Positions 29,594-39,102 of a stretch of 46,896 nt of DNA are shown piece after piece. The notes under the pieces are model-generated. The model made no database searches, was not told the DNA's origin, and saw only the letters and a program-made list of their open reading frames with translations. Source of the DNA: an uncultured Bacteroidaceae bacterium (GTDB taxonomy: Bacteria; Bacteroidota; Bacteroidia; Bacteroidales; Bacteroidaceae); the NCBI GenBank assembly GCA_905234555.1, contig CAJOHO010000017.1:1-46896 (forward strand), in the 5' to 3' direction. The translations under genes were made by a program, and so were the position numbers. The number at the start of each line of letters is the position of its first letter. The first letter of the stretch is position 1.

Positions 29594-32296
29594 ATGATGA
29601 AAAATATTCTGAAGAACTGGTGGCTGACCTGCCTGCTGTGGCTGCCGTTGGTGAGTGCAAGCGGACAGAACCCTGCTATCTGCGATCGTTATACGCCCGA
29701 TCCTGCTCCGTATGTGCATGGCGACACGCTGTATCTATTTGTTGACCACGACGAAGACGAAACCGTGAATGGCTACTTCACCATGAAAGACTGGCTGCTC
29801 TACAGTACGGTGGATATGGTGAACTGGACTTATCGTGGTACCCCACTGACTTCTGCCACCTTCTCCGCTTGGGCGAAGCAGGACAACGACTGCTGGGCAA
29901 GCCAGTGCATCGAACGAAACGGAAAATGGTACTGGTATGTGACTGCCACCATCAAGGGAGAAGCATATCCAGGTATAGGAGTGGCGGTGGCCGACAACCC
30001 TGCCGGTCCGTACAAAGATCCCATCAGGCGACCACTGGTGAAAGGATGGTTTAAGATAGACCCCACCGTCATGATTGACGATAATGATCAAGCATACCTT
30101 TTTTACGGCAACAATATGCTGTGGTACACCAAGTTGAACAAAAACATGACATCCATCACAGGTGGAGAAATCGAGGTAACCACAAAGGACGAGAGCGCTT
30201 TCGGTCCGTTTAAAGGCTATGATGACAACAATCAGCCGAAGACCAACTTCGAAGAAGCTTCGTGGATATACAAAAGAAACGGAAAGTACTATCTTGAGTA
30301 TGCTGCCGGTGGCGTACCAGAGCATTGGGCTTACTCCACAGCCGACAACATCACAGGTCCGTGGACCTATCAGGGTAAGATCATGGGCGAAGCAGAAAAC
30401 AGTTTCACCATTCATGGCGGAAGTGTGGAGTACAAAGGGCACAACTATATGTTCTACCATAACGGCAAGTTGCCCAATGGTGGCGGCTACAAACGTTCCA
30501 CTTGTATCGAAGAGTTCACGCGCAACGAGGATGGTTCCATTCCTTTCATTCCTTTTACATCGCAAGGCGTGGATCAGATCCAGACCGTCAATCCCTTTGT
30601 ACTTCAGGAGGCCGAGACCATCAACCAATGTCAGGGCGTGAAATGTGAGGGCGATTACAACGGCTGCTATGTGACGAATATCAGTTCGGGTGATTACATC
30701 AAGGTACGTGGCGTTGACTTCGGTGAGACTGGTGCCCAATCCTTCAAGGTGAGAGTGCGAGCCGAACGGAAAGGAACGCTGATGGTTCGCACGGGCAGTA
30801 AGACTGGAACGATCAAAGGTCGTGTAACCGTAGATGTGACAAACGGAGAATGGATGGAGTTCACGACCGACTTGCTGACACCACTCACAGGCGTGCAGGA
30901 CCTGTTCTTCACTTTCAGTGGTTCGGGAACGTCTGTAATGGATTTCGACAGCTGGCAGTTCAGCGAGCAGACCATTGCGGCAAATCAGGCAGTAACCATC
31001 ACCGTGAACGATGAACAGCGTCAGTACTGGCTCTATGTGCCGAAGGCGCTGAAGGGAGATGCGCCCGTCGTGATGGCACTCCACGGAGCCAGCGGACACA
31101 TGGAGGACAACAGCCCACGGTTCAATGATATTGCCGATAAGGAAGGCTTTATCGTGGTCTATCCGCAGGGGAAGCCGATTTACTTCCCTGTGTTCGGTGG
31201 AACGGTGAACGGCTGGGATGCTTCTGGCGAAGAGAATAGGGATGTGACTTTCCTGAAAGCCGTGATTGAAGACGTAGCCTCGAAATACAGCATCGACCGC
31301 AACCGTCTGTACTGCTGCGGTTTCTCGAACGGAGGAATGATGACTTACGCTATGACGAACACCTGTAGTGATATCTTTGCGGCATTTGCCTCCATCAGCG
31401 GTTTCCCGCTCAACGAGTTTCACCTGCGACATACAGGAAAGCGACCTGTGCCCTTCCTCCATATTCATGGAAAGAACGACGATTTCGTGAAATACTCGCT
31501 CATGCCCATCATTGTCGATGAGATGGTAGCACGAATGGGAGCTAATCCTGTTCCACAGAAAACGACAGTGAACAGCAAATACGACAAGAGCGTGTATGAA
31601 GCCAACGAAGGCAGTTTTCCCTACATCTATTACGAAATAGACGGGATGGGACACAATGACTTTACTCAAAACACGGAAGTAAACAGCTCGTCGCAGACCA
31701 TGTGGAACTTCTTCAAGCAATACACGCTGGATACACCTTGCGACACCACCATCAAATGGATGCCGCGTTTGAGCACAGAAGGATTTGATGCCAAAGCGCA
31801 CGGCTGGACCTTGAACTCAGGCACACTCTTGATGCGATTTGGCGGAGACCAATCCACACAGGCTAATCAGAATGTCTATCGTTCCTTGCAACTGACAACG
31901 GGCAACTATATCCTGCACCTCAAGGCGGAAGGAAATTCGGGCCAGACAATCATGGTAAGAATTCAGAAACTGACAGGCAGGAAGAACCTCGTGCTGAACA
32001 AACAGGTTCCTGTGAGCGGCGACATCAAGCTTTTATTCAATGTGGAAGACGGATGGGGCGAGTACCGTTTGCAGATCACTCGTTCCAGCTCTACTGACGA
32101 AGTCAGCATTTCGGATATTTCCATCTCTTCAGCCACAGAGGAAGAAATAACTGCCATCAGTTCGCCTGCGGTTCATGCCACTGACAAGGGGGCTTTCTAT
32201 TCTCTCTCTGGGATCGCTTCTCAACAGGAGCCTGAAGGGAAAGGAATCTACATCCACAATAACAAGAAAATAATAAAGACAACCAACCGAAAGTAA
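29594..32296 (+). CDS. Bifunctional GH43-CBM6-CE1 enzyme
   Basis: A 900-residue secreted fusion of a glycosidase and an esterase. The signal peptide ends near residue 25 (SASGQ). The GH43 propeller (about 26-330) has Asp36 (TPDPAPY), Asp156 (KIDPTVM) and a Glu at 220/221 (NFEEASW). CBM6-like 335-455 (LQEAETI...FDSWQF). The CE1/PHB-depolymerase-like domain (about 465-705) has Ser578 in CGFSNGG, Asp in HGKNDD and His in DGMGHND. A CBM4/9-like sandwich precedes a sorting-like tail (FYSLSGIA...GKGIYIHNNKKIIK). The GH43 part shares GGVPEH and GKLPNGGG blocks with unit 1 of the double GH43, so the two are close paralogues. Removing arabinose and its ferulate with one protein fits feruloylated arabinoxylan. 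Confidence 0.86.
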   Translation: MMKNILKNWWLTCLLWLPLVSASGQNPAICDRYTPDPAPYVHGDTLYLFVDHDEDETVNGYFTMKDWLLYSTVDMVNWTYRGTPLTSATFSAWAKQDNDCWASQCIERNGKWYWYVTATIKGEAYPGIGVAVADNPAGPYKDPIRRPLVKGWFKIDPTVMIDDNDQAYLFYGNNMLWYTKLNKNMTSITGGEIEVTTKDESAFGPFKGYDDNNQPKTNFEEASWIYKRNGKYYLEYAAGGVPEHWAYSTADNITGPWTYQGKIMGEAENSFTIHGGSVEYKGHNYMFYHNGKLPNGGGYKRSTCIEEFTRNEDGSIPFIPFTSQGVDQIQTVNPFVLQEAETINQCQGVKCEGDYNGCYVTNISSGDYIKVRGVDFGETGAQSFKVRVRAERKGTLMVRTGSKTGTIKGRVTVDVTNGEWMEFTTDLLTPLTGVQDLFFTFSGSGTSVMDFDSWQFSEQTIAANQAVTITVNDEQRQYWLYVPKALKGDAPVVMALHGASGHMEDNSPRFNDIADKEGFIVVYPQGKPIYFPVFGGTVNGWDASGEENRDVTFLKAVIEDVASKYSIDRNRLYCCGFSNGGMMTYAMTNTCSDIFAAFASISGFPLNEFHLRHTGKRPVPFLHIHGKNDDFVKYSLMPIIVDEMVARMGANPVPQKTTVNSKYDKSVYEANEGSFPYIYYEIDGMGHNDFTQNTEVNSSSQTMWNFFKQYTLDTPCDTTIKWMPRLSTEGFDAKAHGWTLNSGTLLMRFGGDQSTQANQNVYRSLQLTTGNYILHLKAEGNSGQTIMVRIQKLTGRKNLVLNKQVPVSGDIKLLFNVEDGWGEYRLQITRSSSTDEVSISDISISSATEEEITAISSPAVHATDKGAFYSLSGIASQQEPEGKGIYIHNNKKIIKTTNRK

Positions 32297-32311
32297 GGTG
32301 ACCCTCTTCCG

Positions 32312-34561
32312 ATGAACACGTCAAGAATCATGAGAAAGATATGGCTGCTTTGTCTGCTGGGAGTCCTGAGCCTCATAAAGGTTCAGGCACAGTTACTGGT
32401 GCTCAGTCATCCTCATGGATTCTATAAAGCACCCTTTCAGGTACGGGTGAACTGGGAGAATGAAGCACTAGCGGAAGACTTCTCCATACGCTTCACACTC
32501 AATGGAGCTGAACCCACTGCTGAGAGCGACATCTTCCCTAAGTCCTTGCGCATCCAGACCAATGGGGTGTTACGCGTAGCTGCCTTCAACGCCGACGGCG
32601 AACGCATCACACCCGTCACCTCAGCCACCTATCTCTTTGCGTCGGAAGTGATGGCTCAAAACAATGAACCTGAAGGCTATCCACAGGAGTGGGGACGATT
32701 TTGCCAGATTTCGGGAACGGCACCTGCTGATTACGAAATGGATCCGGAAATGGTGAACGACCCTAACATCCGAGAGAACATCCGTGAGGGGCTGACCGCC
32801 ATCCCTACCCTCTCTATAGCAACCGACCCAGACTTTCTCTTTAGTCATGAACCGGACGAAGAGCGTGGTGGTATCTATATCTATACAGGAACACCAGTGG
32901 GCGACGGAACAGGTCGCAACTGGGAACGGTCCGTATCCATGGAACTCTTCGGCGGTGCTCAGGAGCATGACCTGACGGTGGATTGCGGCGTGAAGATTCA
33001 CGGAGGTCATAGCCGTTTGCCTGAGAAGAACCCGAAGCATTCCTTCCGCCTGATGTTTAAGACCAAATATGGTGCTGACAAACTGAAGTACAACCTTTTC
33101 GATGCCGACGGACCGAAAAAGTTCAACCAGCTGGTTTTGCGTTGTCACTTCGGTCACAGCTGGCAGCATTGGGACAACACAGATCGCCACAAGGCACAGT
33201 ACGAGAGGGATGCCTGGGCACGTACCATCCAGCAGTTGATGGGACATCCTGCGTCGCGCTGTCTCTTTGTACACCTTTATCTGAATGGTCTTTATTGGGG
33301 ATTGTACAACGTAGCTGAACGTATCGATGACTATTATTGTTCGTCTCATTTCGGCGGTCAGAGAGCCGACTACGATGTCATCAAGGTGGAGGAAGACCAT
33401 GCAGGACACAGAATCGAACCGTCCGACGGAACGATGGAAGCTTGGAATGCAATGTTCAATCTGGCTGACGAGGCAGCGACTTCCAACGAGGCCTATTTTG
33501 AACTGATTGGCTGCAACAACGACGGAGTACCCACTGATGAGGTGCAGCCACTGCTTGATGTCGATAACTTCATCGACTTCCTGTTAATCAACCAATATGG
33601 CGGCAATACGGACTGGGACCACCACAACTGGCTCGCCTTCCGCAACCGTGAGCTGGGCTATCGGGGATTCTGCTTCGTCTGCTGGGACACAGAGATGATA
33701 TTTGCCTCGGCAAGTCAGAACAACCTGGGGCTGAACAACACTGGCGCTCCCACCAGCCTGTTCAACACACTGATGAACAATCCGAACTTCCGCCACCGTT
33801 ATGAAAGCCGTGCCTACAAACACCTCGTGGCACCTGGCGGATGGCTCACCAGCGAACGGGTCGTCGCTGTTTGGGACAGTCTATACCACATCATCGAACT
33901 GCCTCTCTACGACGAAGCTGCCCGATGGGGCGACTACCGACGCGACGTGCATCCTTATACCAAACAAGGTGAACTCTACATGGTGGATAATCAGTACCAA
34001 ACAGAACGTCAACGCCTGCTGACGCAGTATTTCCCCAACCGCTCTCAAACGGTGATCAGGCAAATGCGGGATTGCGGATGGTACGGAAACGTAGCACCTC
34101 CGAAGATTTATGTAAACGGAAAAATCGACGAAACAACAGATACCCTGCGATGGGGCGACGAACTGAAACTGATGGGGTCGTCTGTGATTTATTACACACT
34201 CGACGGTACAGATCCTCTGATTTGGTTGTCTGACAGCAAGGTAAAAGTAACGCCTTCAGCTCATGGTTCACGCGGTTCCAATTTGCTGAAATTCTATGAC
34301 TGGAATAATGGAGAGCCTATCCGCTTACGCGCAATCTCCAAGGTAGGAACGGAATGGAGCCCCATCATTGATCGCGAATTCTTCGTGGACATCTCTACAG
34401 ATATTGCAGACTTCGAAATGAAGGAAGAAGAAGAAACCGTAAATCGTAAATGCTTCGATTTGCAAGGACGACCCATATCCCTGTCCTCAGAGAACGCTAC
34501 ACTCCCACAAGGAGTCTATATCATCAATGGAAAGAAAATTTTGATCAACCATAACAAGTAA
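32312..34561 (+). CDS. CotH-kinase-like secreted protein with sorting tail
   Basis: A 749-residue secreted protein of the CotH (spore-coat H, atypical protein kinase fold) family, which is unexpected among glycoside hydrolases. The signal peptide ends VQAQ; either ATG at 32312 or at 32330 (MRKIWLL) may be the start. An N-terminal Fn3-associated/chitobiase-C-like domain covers about 28-110. The CotH core (about 215-590) has VKIHGGHSR, SFRLMFK, LYLNGLYWGLYNVAERID, NTDWDHHNW and CWDTEMIF (Asp-rich, metal-binding type). A second TLDGTDP sandwich follows, then the tail CFDLQGRP...GVYIINGKKIL. GTAAATC/GTAAATG repeats (34439-34452) precede the tail. The gene lies 15 bases after GH43-CE1 and 3 bases before GH97, so it is surely in the operon. 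Substrate and kinase activity are unknown. Confidence 0.82.
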   Translation: MNTSRIMRKIWLLCLLGVLSLIKVQAQLLVLSHPHGFYKAPFQVRVNWENEALAEDFSIRFTLNGAEPTAESDIFPKSLRIQTNGVLRVAAFNADGERITPVTSATYLFASEVMAQNNEPEGYPQEWGRFCQISGTAPADYEMDPEMVNDPNIRENIREGLTAIPTLSIATDPDFLFSHEPDEERGGIYIYTGTPVGDGTGRNWERSVSMELFGGAQEHDLTVDCGVKIHGGHSRLPEKNPKHSFRLMFKTKYGADKLKYNLFDADGPKKFNQLVLRCHFGHSWQHWDNTDRHKAQYERDAWARTIQQLMGHPASRCLFVHLYLNGLYWGLYNVAERIDDYYCSSHFGGQRADYDVIKVEEDHAGHRIEPSDGTMEAWNAMFNLADEAATSNEAYFELIGCNNDGVPTDEVQPLLDVDNFIDFLLINQYGGNTDWDHHNWLAFRNRELGYRGFCFVCWDTEMIFASASQNNLGLNNTGAPTSLFNTLMNNPNFRHRYESRAYKHLVAPGGWLTSERVVAVWDSLYHIIELPLYDEAARWGDYRRDVHPYTKQGELYMVDNQYQTERQRLLTQYFPNRSQTVIRQMRDCGWYGNVAPPKIYVNGKIDETTDTLRWGDELKLMGSSVIYYTLDGTDPLIWLSDSKVKVTPSAHGSRGSNLLKFYDWNNGEPIRLRAISKVGTEWSPIIDREFFVDISTDIADFEMKEEEETVNRKCFDLQGRPISLSSENATLPQGVYIINGKKILINHNK

Positions 34562-34564
34562 AAC

Positions 34565-36514
34565 ATGAAAAGAGTATTTTTTTTGGCAGCCATACTGGCT
34601 GTTAGCAGTTTGGGAACTTGGGCTACGCAACACCAGATCAGCAGCCCAGCAGGTACAATGACAGTAACCGTCGACGACACAGGAGGAATGCCTGTCTATA
34701 GCGTCCAGCAGAACGGGACAACCGTAATCAACTCTTCACCACTGGGTGTAAAACTCAACTTCGACGATCTCACACAAGGACTGACGCTCACCGCTTGCGA
34801 CATAACCACGGTGACCGACGAGTACGAACTGAAAACCTCGAAGCAGAGCCATATCAACTACACCGCCACTGAGGGCGTCTGTCAGTTCTCAAAAGACGGA
34901 CGGCGCGTTCTGGACATTGTGTTCCGTGTCACAGAACGCGATGTGGCATTCTGCTACCGCATCCTGTCCCGAAAAGGTCGTGGCGGTGAAACCCTGGTGG
35001 CTGTCGTGGAGTCGGAGGCAACTGGATTCAACCTGCCCGATGGAACAACCACGTTCCTCTGTCCGCAGTCACGACCGATGGGTGGTTTTGCCCGTACGGC
35101 TCCCAGCTACGAAACGTCCTATTCGCTCGACGAACCCGCTGGCAAGAACGGATGGGGCGAAGGATATACGTTCCCGTGTCTGTTTAGGCTGGGGGAAGCT
35201 TGGGTACTCGTCTCTGAAACGGGTACGGATGGTAACTATGTAGGCTGCCGCCTGCTCAACGCCGGTGGTGCAAACTACAGGATTGGCTTTCCACAACCTG
35301 GTGAGATGAACGGACACGGCTCCACCACCGCTTCTGTCGCTCTGCCTTGCCAGACTCCCTGGCGTACCATCACGGCTGGTTCCACGCTGGCGAACATTGT
35401 GGAAACGACAGTGGCATGGGATGTGGTAAAGCCTAAGTACGAAGCTTCACGCAACTACACCTACGGCAAGGGCGTGTGGTCGTGGATCATCGGCATGGAC
35501 AGCAGCTGTAACTACGACGAGCAGAAGCGATATATCGACTTTGCGGCTGCAATGGGTTACCGCACCGTGCTGATTGATGCGCTGTGGGATGTACAGATCG
35601 GTTACGACCGCATGGCGGAACTGGCTCGCTACGGACGGACGAAGGGTGTGGGCATCTTCCTGTGGTACAACTCGAACGGTTCGTGGAATGATGCGCCTCA
35701 GTCGCCTAAAAACAAGATGGATCGCAGCGCCGCACGACGCAAAGAGATGAGGTGGATGCAGGAAAACGGCATCCTAGGCATCAAGGTGGATTTCTTCGGT
35801 GGTGACAAACAACCGATGATGCAGCTCTACGAAGATATCCTCACCGACGCCAACGACTTCGGCATTCAGGTCATCTTCCACGGCTGTACCCTGCCTCGTG
35901 GATGGGAACGTATGTTCCCCAACTATGTGGCATCGGAGGCTGTACTGGCAAGCGAGAACCTGCACTTCGGACAGGGTGCCTGCGACGCAGAGGCACGAAA
36001 CGGCTGCATCCATCCGTTCATCCGCAACACGGTGGGTTCGATGGACTTCGGGGGTTCCACCCTTAACAAACGCTACAATGCCGACAACAAGTCGGGCACG
36101 GTACGCAAGACGAGTGATGTCTATGCCTTGGCAACGGCTGTGCTGTTCCAAAGCAGCGTACAACATTTTGCTTTGGCTCCCAACAACCTGACCGACGCAC
36201 CCGAATGGGCTGTGGACTTCATGAAGAAAGTACCTACCACCTGGGATGAAGTGAAGTTCATCGACGGTTATCCTGGACGTTACTGCGTGTTTGCCCGTCG
36301 AAGCGGCAATCAGTGGATTGTGGCTGGCATCAATGCTGAAGAACAGCCAAAGGTACTCACCCTCAATCTGCCGATGTTTGAAAAGAACGCACCCTTGTCC
36401 CTCTATAGCGACAATGCCCAGCTCGAAGGCAGCCAGACGACCGTGAAGTTGAACAAAAAGCAGCAACTGAAGGTGACCATCCCCTGCAACGGCGGCGTGG
36501 TCATTACGAAATGA
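34565..36514 (+). CDS. GH97 alpha-galactosidase-type glycosidase
   Basis: A 649-residue secreted alpha-glycosidase of the usual GH97 length. A signal peptide covers about 1-20. The N-terminal sandwich (about 22-285, SSPAGTMTVTV) is followed by a barrel with GIKVDFFGG (Asp409, position of the nucleophile in retaining GH97) and VASEAV (Glu458, probable acid), then a C-terminal sandwich. An Asp at that position suggests a retaining alpha-galactosidase rather than an inverting SusB-like alpha-glucosidase; this is inference. Starch use is unlikely from context; removal of galactosyl caps on arabinoxylan side chains fits. Only 3 bases separate it from CotH. Its last codons (ACG AAA TGA) coincide with the first unit of the octamer array. 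Confidence 0.86.
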   Translation: MKRVFFLAAILAVSSLGTWATQHQISSPAGTMTVTVDDTGGMPVYSVQQNGTTVINSSPLGVKLNFDDLTQGLTLTACDITTVTDEYELKTSKQSHINYTATEGVCQFSKDGRRVLDIVFRVTERDVAFCYRILSRKGRGGETLVAVVESEATGFNLPDGTTTFLCPQSRPMGGFARTAPSYETSYSLDEPAGKNGWGEGYTFPCLFRLGEAWVLVSETGTDGNYVGCRLLNAGGANYRIGFPQPGEMNGHGSTTASVALPCQTPWRTITAGSTLANIVETTVAWDVVKPKYEASRNYTYGKGVWSWIIGMDSSCNYDEQKRYIDFAAAMGYRTVLIDALWDVQIGYDRMAELARYGRTKGVGIFLWYNSNGSWNDAPQSPKNKMDRSAARRKEMRWMQENGILGIKVDFFGGDKQPMMQLYEDILTDANDFGIQVIFHGCTLPRGWERMFPNYVASEAVLASENLHFGQGACDAEARNGCIHPFIRNTVGSMDFGGSTLNKRYNADNKSGTVRKTSDVYALATAVLFQSSVQHFALAPNNLTDAPEWAVDFMKKVPTTWDEVKFIDGYPGRYCVFARRSGNQWIVAGINAEEQPKVLTLNLPMFEKNAPLSLYSDNAQLEGSQTTVKLNKKQQLKVTIPCNGGVVITK

Positions 36515-36594
36515 CGGAATCACGGAATCACGGAACCTCGGTATGTCGAAATAACGGTATGTCGAAATAACGAAATGTCAAAATAACGAAAATC
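36507..36594. repeat. Octamer tandem array (CGAAATGT family), 11 units
   Basis: Eleven 8-base units in perfect register: CGAAATGA, CGGAATCA twice, CGGAACCT, CGGTATGT, CGAAATAA, CGGTATGT, CGAAATAA, CGAAATGT, CAAAATAA, CGAAAATC. The first supplies the GH97 stop codon and the last abuts the GH115 ATG. The 80-base gap is therefore exactly ten units. Confidence 0.9.
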
Positions 36595-39024
36595 ATGATA
36601 AAGAAACTTCTATTTTTATTCTTCACTCTTCACTCTTCATTCTTCACTCTTCACGCCATCGACCTCACGCAGTGCCGCATCACCTATTCTGAAGCCGATG
36701 CTCCGTTAGTCAAGAAAATGGCGACTGTGCTGAGCGAAGATATTGAGCGAGTGAGTGGCAAGGGCGTGAGTCCTGAGGAAAGTGTTCACCCTGCCATTGT
36801 TCTCGCCACCGTAGCCCACAGTCAACGCCACCCCGAACTGCGAGGTACATGGGAGCGCTACGCCATTGACACAGAAGGCGACTGCCTCTACATCACAGGC
36901 AGCGACCCTCGCGGACTGGCTTACGGCGTGCTGCATGTGAGCGAAGCCATCGGCGTAAGTCCCTGGTACTGGTGGGCTGACGTGCCTGTTGATCCAGGGA
37001 AAGCCAAGCGGGCAAAGAACTATAAGGAGAACTTCGTGAGTCAGTCGCCATCGGTGAAGTACCGCGGCTTCTTCATCAACGATGAGGACTGGGGTCTGAA
37101 AACCTGGTCTGCTCGCAACTTCGAGAAAGAACTGAACGACATCGGTCCGAAGACCTACGACAAAGTGTGCGAACTCATCCTGCGTCTCAAAGGCAATATG
37201 CTGGCTCCAGCCATGCATACCTGCACGGGAGCGTTCTACACCCATCCTGAAAGTCAGGTTAAAGCCGCTGAATGGGGTATTATGATTACCACCAGCCACT
37301 GCGAACCGATGCTCATCAACAATGCTTCGAAGAAGGAATGGGACACAGCTGTGGATGGCGAGTGGAACTACTTCACGAACAGCGAGAGCATCAAGCAGAA
37401 ATTCGACAAACGACTGGCGGAGACGGCTCAGTACGAGAACATCTATACTACTGGTATGCGTGGACTGCACGACGAAGCCATGAAGGGTCCGAAGGACTTG
37501 ACAGCTCGTGCCCGAACCTTGGAACAGGTGTTTGCCGACCAGCGAGCCATTCTGGAGAAATACAAGCAGAAACCGGCGACGGAGGTTCCGCAGATATTCG
37601 TTCCTTACAAGGAGGCATTGGACATCTACGAAGCCGGACTGCGTGTGCCGGAGGACATCACCCTCATCTGGCCCGATGACAACTACGGCTACATGAAGCG
37701 CGTGTCGAACACCGCAGAACGGAAACGCAGCGGTGGCAGCGGTGTGTATTATCACCTCAGCTACCTCGGCACACCGCACGACAACCTGTGGATTCATTCC
37801 ACAGCGCCAGTGCTGATGTACGAAGAACTGAAGAAAGCCTACGACAGCGGAGCCGACCGCTACTGGCTGCTCAACGTGGGCGACATCAAACCCATGGAAC
37901 TTGGCATCCAGCTGTTCTTTGATATGGCATGGAACCTCCCTGCGTTCAATTACGACAATGTGAACCGCTATCAGGCAACGTGGCTCACAGGTATCTTCGG
38001 CAAGAAGTACGCCAAGCAGTTCCAAAAGATTCTCGACACCTATTACCGTCTGGCTTGGCAGCGAAGACCTGAGTTCATGGGCTACGAAATGGAATGGAGC
38101 GGCGACGAGAACGACCGTCTGCACGACACAGACTTTGCCTTCGCCGACTCTCCCTCCGCTGACACTTGGGGCAAGGGATCTGCCGAAAAGCGTCTTTCCG
38201 ACTATCAGCGCATCAGCCAGCAATGTGAGCAGATAGAGCAGTCTTTGTCTGAGCAGTTACGTCCTGCTTTCTTTGAAATCGTGGGTTATGCTGTGAAGTC
38301 GGCAGAGCAGATGAACCGTAAGTTCCTCTATGCCCAACGTAACCACGAAACAGGCAGCAACGAAGCTGCTGACAAATCCCAAGTTGCCCACGACAGCATT
38401 CAGACTTTACTTCGTCAGTACAACACGATGCTCAATGGCAAATGGGACCAGATGATTTCGGAAGTACCTCCTGGCCTGAGAGCCAAGTATCAGCTCATGC
38501 CTAAGCTTACCACTACACCGACACAGGAGTTCCGTCTGCCAGATGAACAGATTCACCCAGTGCAAGCCAACAGCGTTGACCTTTCACGTCTGAAAGCGAA
38601 AGCTCCGTTCCGCCTTGTCGAAGGCATCGGTATGAACTGGACTTCCCTGCTGATGGGCAATCCGCTCGATGCCGCTCAAGATCCTTCGTCGCTATCCTCA
38701 GCACATATCGACATTCCTCTCACCCTTGCCTCTCTCCCCTCCCCTTCTGGGACAGGCTCATTGCGTGTCACCATTTCAGTGGTTCCCTTTTGGCCTGTCA
38801 ACAAGGAGTGTAGCAACCGCTTCGGCGTCAGTCTGGACGGAGGGAAGCCTGTGGTTTGTGAGAACAAGTTCACGGAGTGGTCCCTGCCTTGGAAAATACA
38901 AGTGCTGGAGAACCGCAAGGACTTCACACTGACATTTCCTGTAGATCGCACGAAGAAGAAGCACACGCTTTCCCTGATTATCGGCGACCCAGGACAAATG
39001 ATCCAAAGCATCACGTTTGACTAA
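36595..39024 (+). CDS. GH115 alpha-glucuronidase
   Basis: An 809-residue secreted enzyme that removes (4-O-methyl-)glucuronic acid from internal xylose of glucuronoxylan. The signal peptide (about 1-21) is coded mostly by CTTCACT heptamers. An N-terminal alpha/beta domain (GSDPRGLAYGVLHVSEAIG) precedes the catalytic barrel with FFINDEDWG, IWPDDNYGYMKR (358 onward) and YHLSYLGTPHDNLW, all family blocks. Helices follow, and a C-terminal sandwich (about 650-809) ends IIGDPGQMIQSITFD. Residues around LASLPSPSGTGS may hold a worn palindromic element (38728-38760), but this is weak. It pairs functionally with CE15 on the other operon. It lies 80 bases after GH97. Confidence 0.9.
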   Translation: MIKKLLFLFFTLHSSFFTLHAIDLTQCRITYSEADAPLVKKMATVLSEDIERVSGKGVSPEESVHPAIVLATVAHSQRHPELRGTWERYAIDTEGDCLYITGSDPRGLAYGVLHVSEAIGVSPWYWWADVPVDPGKAKRAKNYKENFVSQSPSVKYRGFFINDEDWGLKTWSARNFEKELNDIGPKTYDKVCELILRLKGNMLAPAMHTCTGAFYTHPESQVKAAEWGIMITTSHCEPMLINNASKKEWDTAVDGEWNYFTNSESIKQKFDKRLAETAQYENIYTTGMRGLHDEAMKGPKDLTARARTLEQVFADQRAILEKYKQKPATEVPQIFVPYKEALDIYEAGLRVPEDITLIWPDDNYGYMKRVSNTAERKRSGGSGVYYHLSYLGTPHDNLWIHSTAPVLMYEELKKAYDSGADRYWLLNVGDIKPMELGIQLFFDMAWNLPAFNYDNVNRYQATWLTGIFGKKYAKQFQKILDTYYRLAWQRRPEFMGYEMEWSGDENDRLHDTDFAFADSPSADTWGKGSAEKRLSDYQRISQQCEQIEQSLSEQLRPAFFEIVGYAVKSAEQMNRKFLYAQRNHETGSNEAADKSQVAHDSIQTLLRQYNTMLNGKWDQMISEVPPGLRAKYQLMPKLTTTPTQEFRLPDEQIHPVQANSVDLSRLKAKAPFRLVEGIGMNWTSLLMGNPLDAAQDPSSLSSAHIDIPLTLASLPSPSGTGSLRVTISVVPFWPVNKECSNRFGVSLDGGKPVVCENKFTEWSLPWKIQVLENRKDFTLTFPVDRTKKKHTLSLIIGDPGQMIQSITFD
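36621..36655 (+). repeat. Heptamer repeat (CTTCACT)5 in the GH115 signal peptide
   Basis: CTTCACT, CTTCACT, CTTCATT, CTTCACT and CTTCACG encode FTLHSSFFTLHA. A change of one unit would shift the frame near codon 10, so slippage could switch the gene off or on. Confidence 0.85.
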
Positions 39025-39041
39025 ATAGAAATGTTTAATGA

Positions 39042-39102
39042 CGGAATCCCGTTATAACGGAATAACGAAATGTCGAAATAACGAAACCTAAAACGAAAAA
39101 TC
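39042..39102. repeat. Octamer tandem array before GH95
   Basis: CGGAATCC, CGTTATAA, CGGAATAA, CGAAATGT, CGAAATAA and CGAAACCT in register, then AAAACGAAAAATC up to the ATG. Same family as the other three arrays. Confidence 0.85.

Noticed and set aside
29735..31801. A 688-codon minus-strand frame opposite GH43-CE1
   Set aside because: Shadow frame: its residues follow the reverse complement of conserved GH43 and CE1 blocks and match no family.
36706..38223. A 505-codon open frame on the minus strand opposite GH115
   Set aside because: It is the antisense shadow of a GC-biased coding region, has no signal peptide, start context or recognisable domain, and lies wholly within an intact GH115 gene.
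38728..38760. A further palindromic element in the GH115 C-terminal domain (LASLPSPSGTGS)
   Set aside because: Only a C-rich run is left and the stem is not recognisable, so it was not counted among the eight coding copies.
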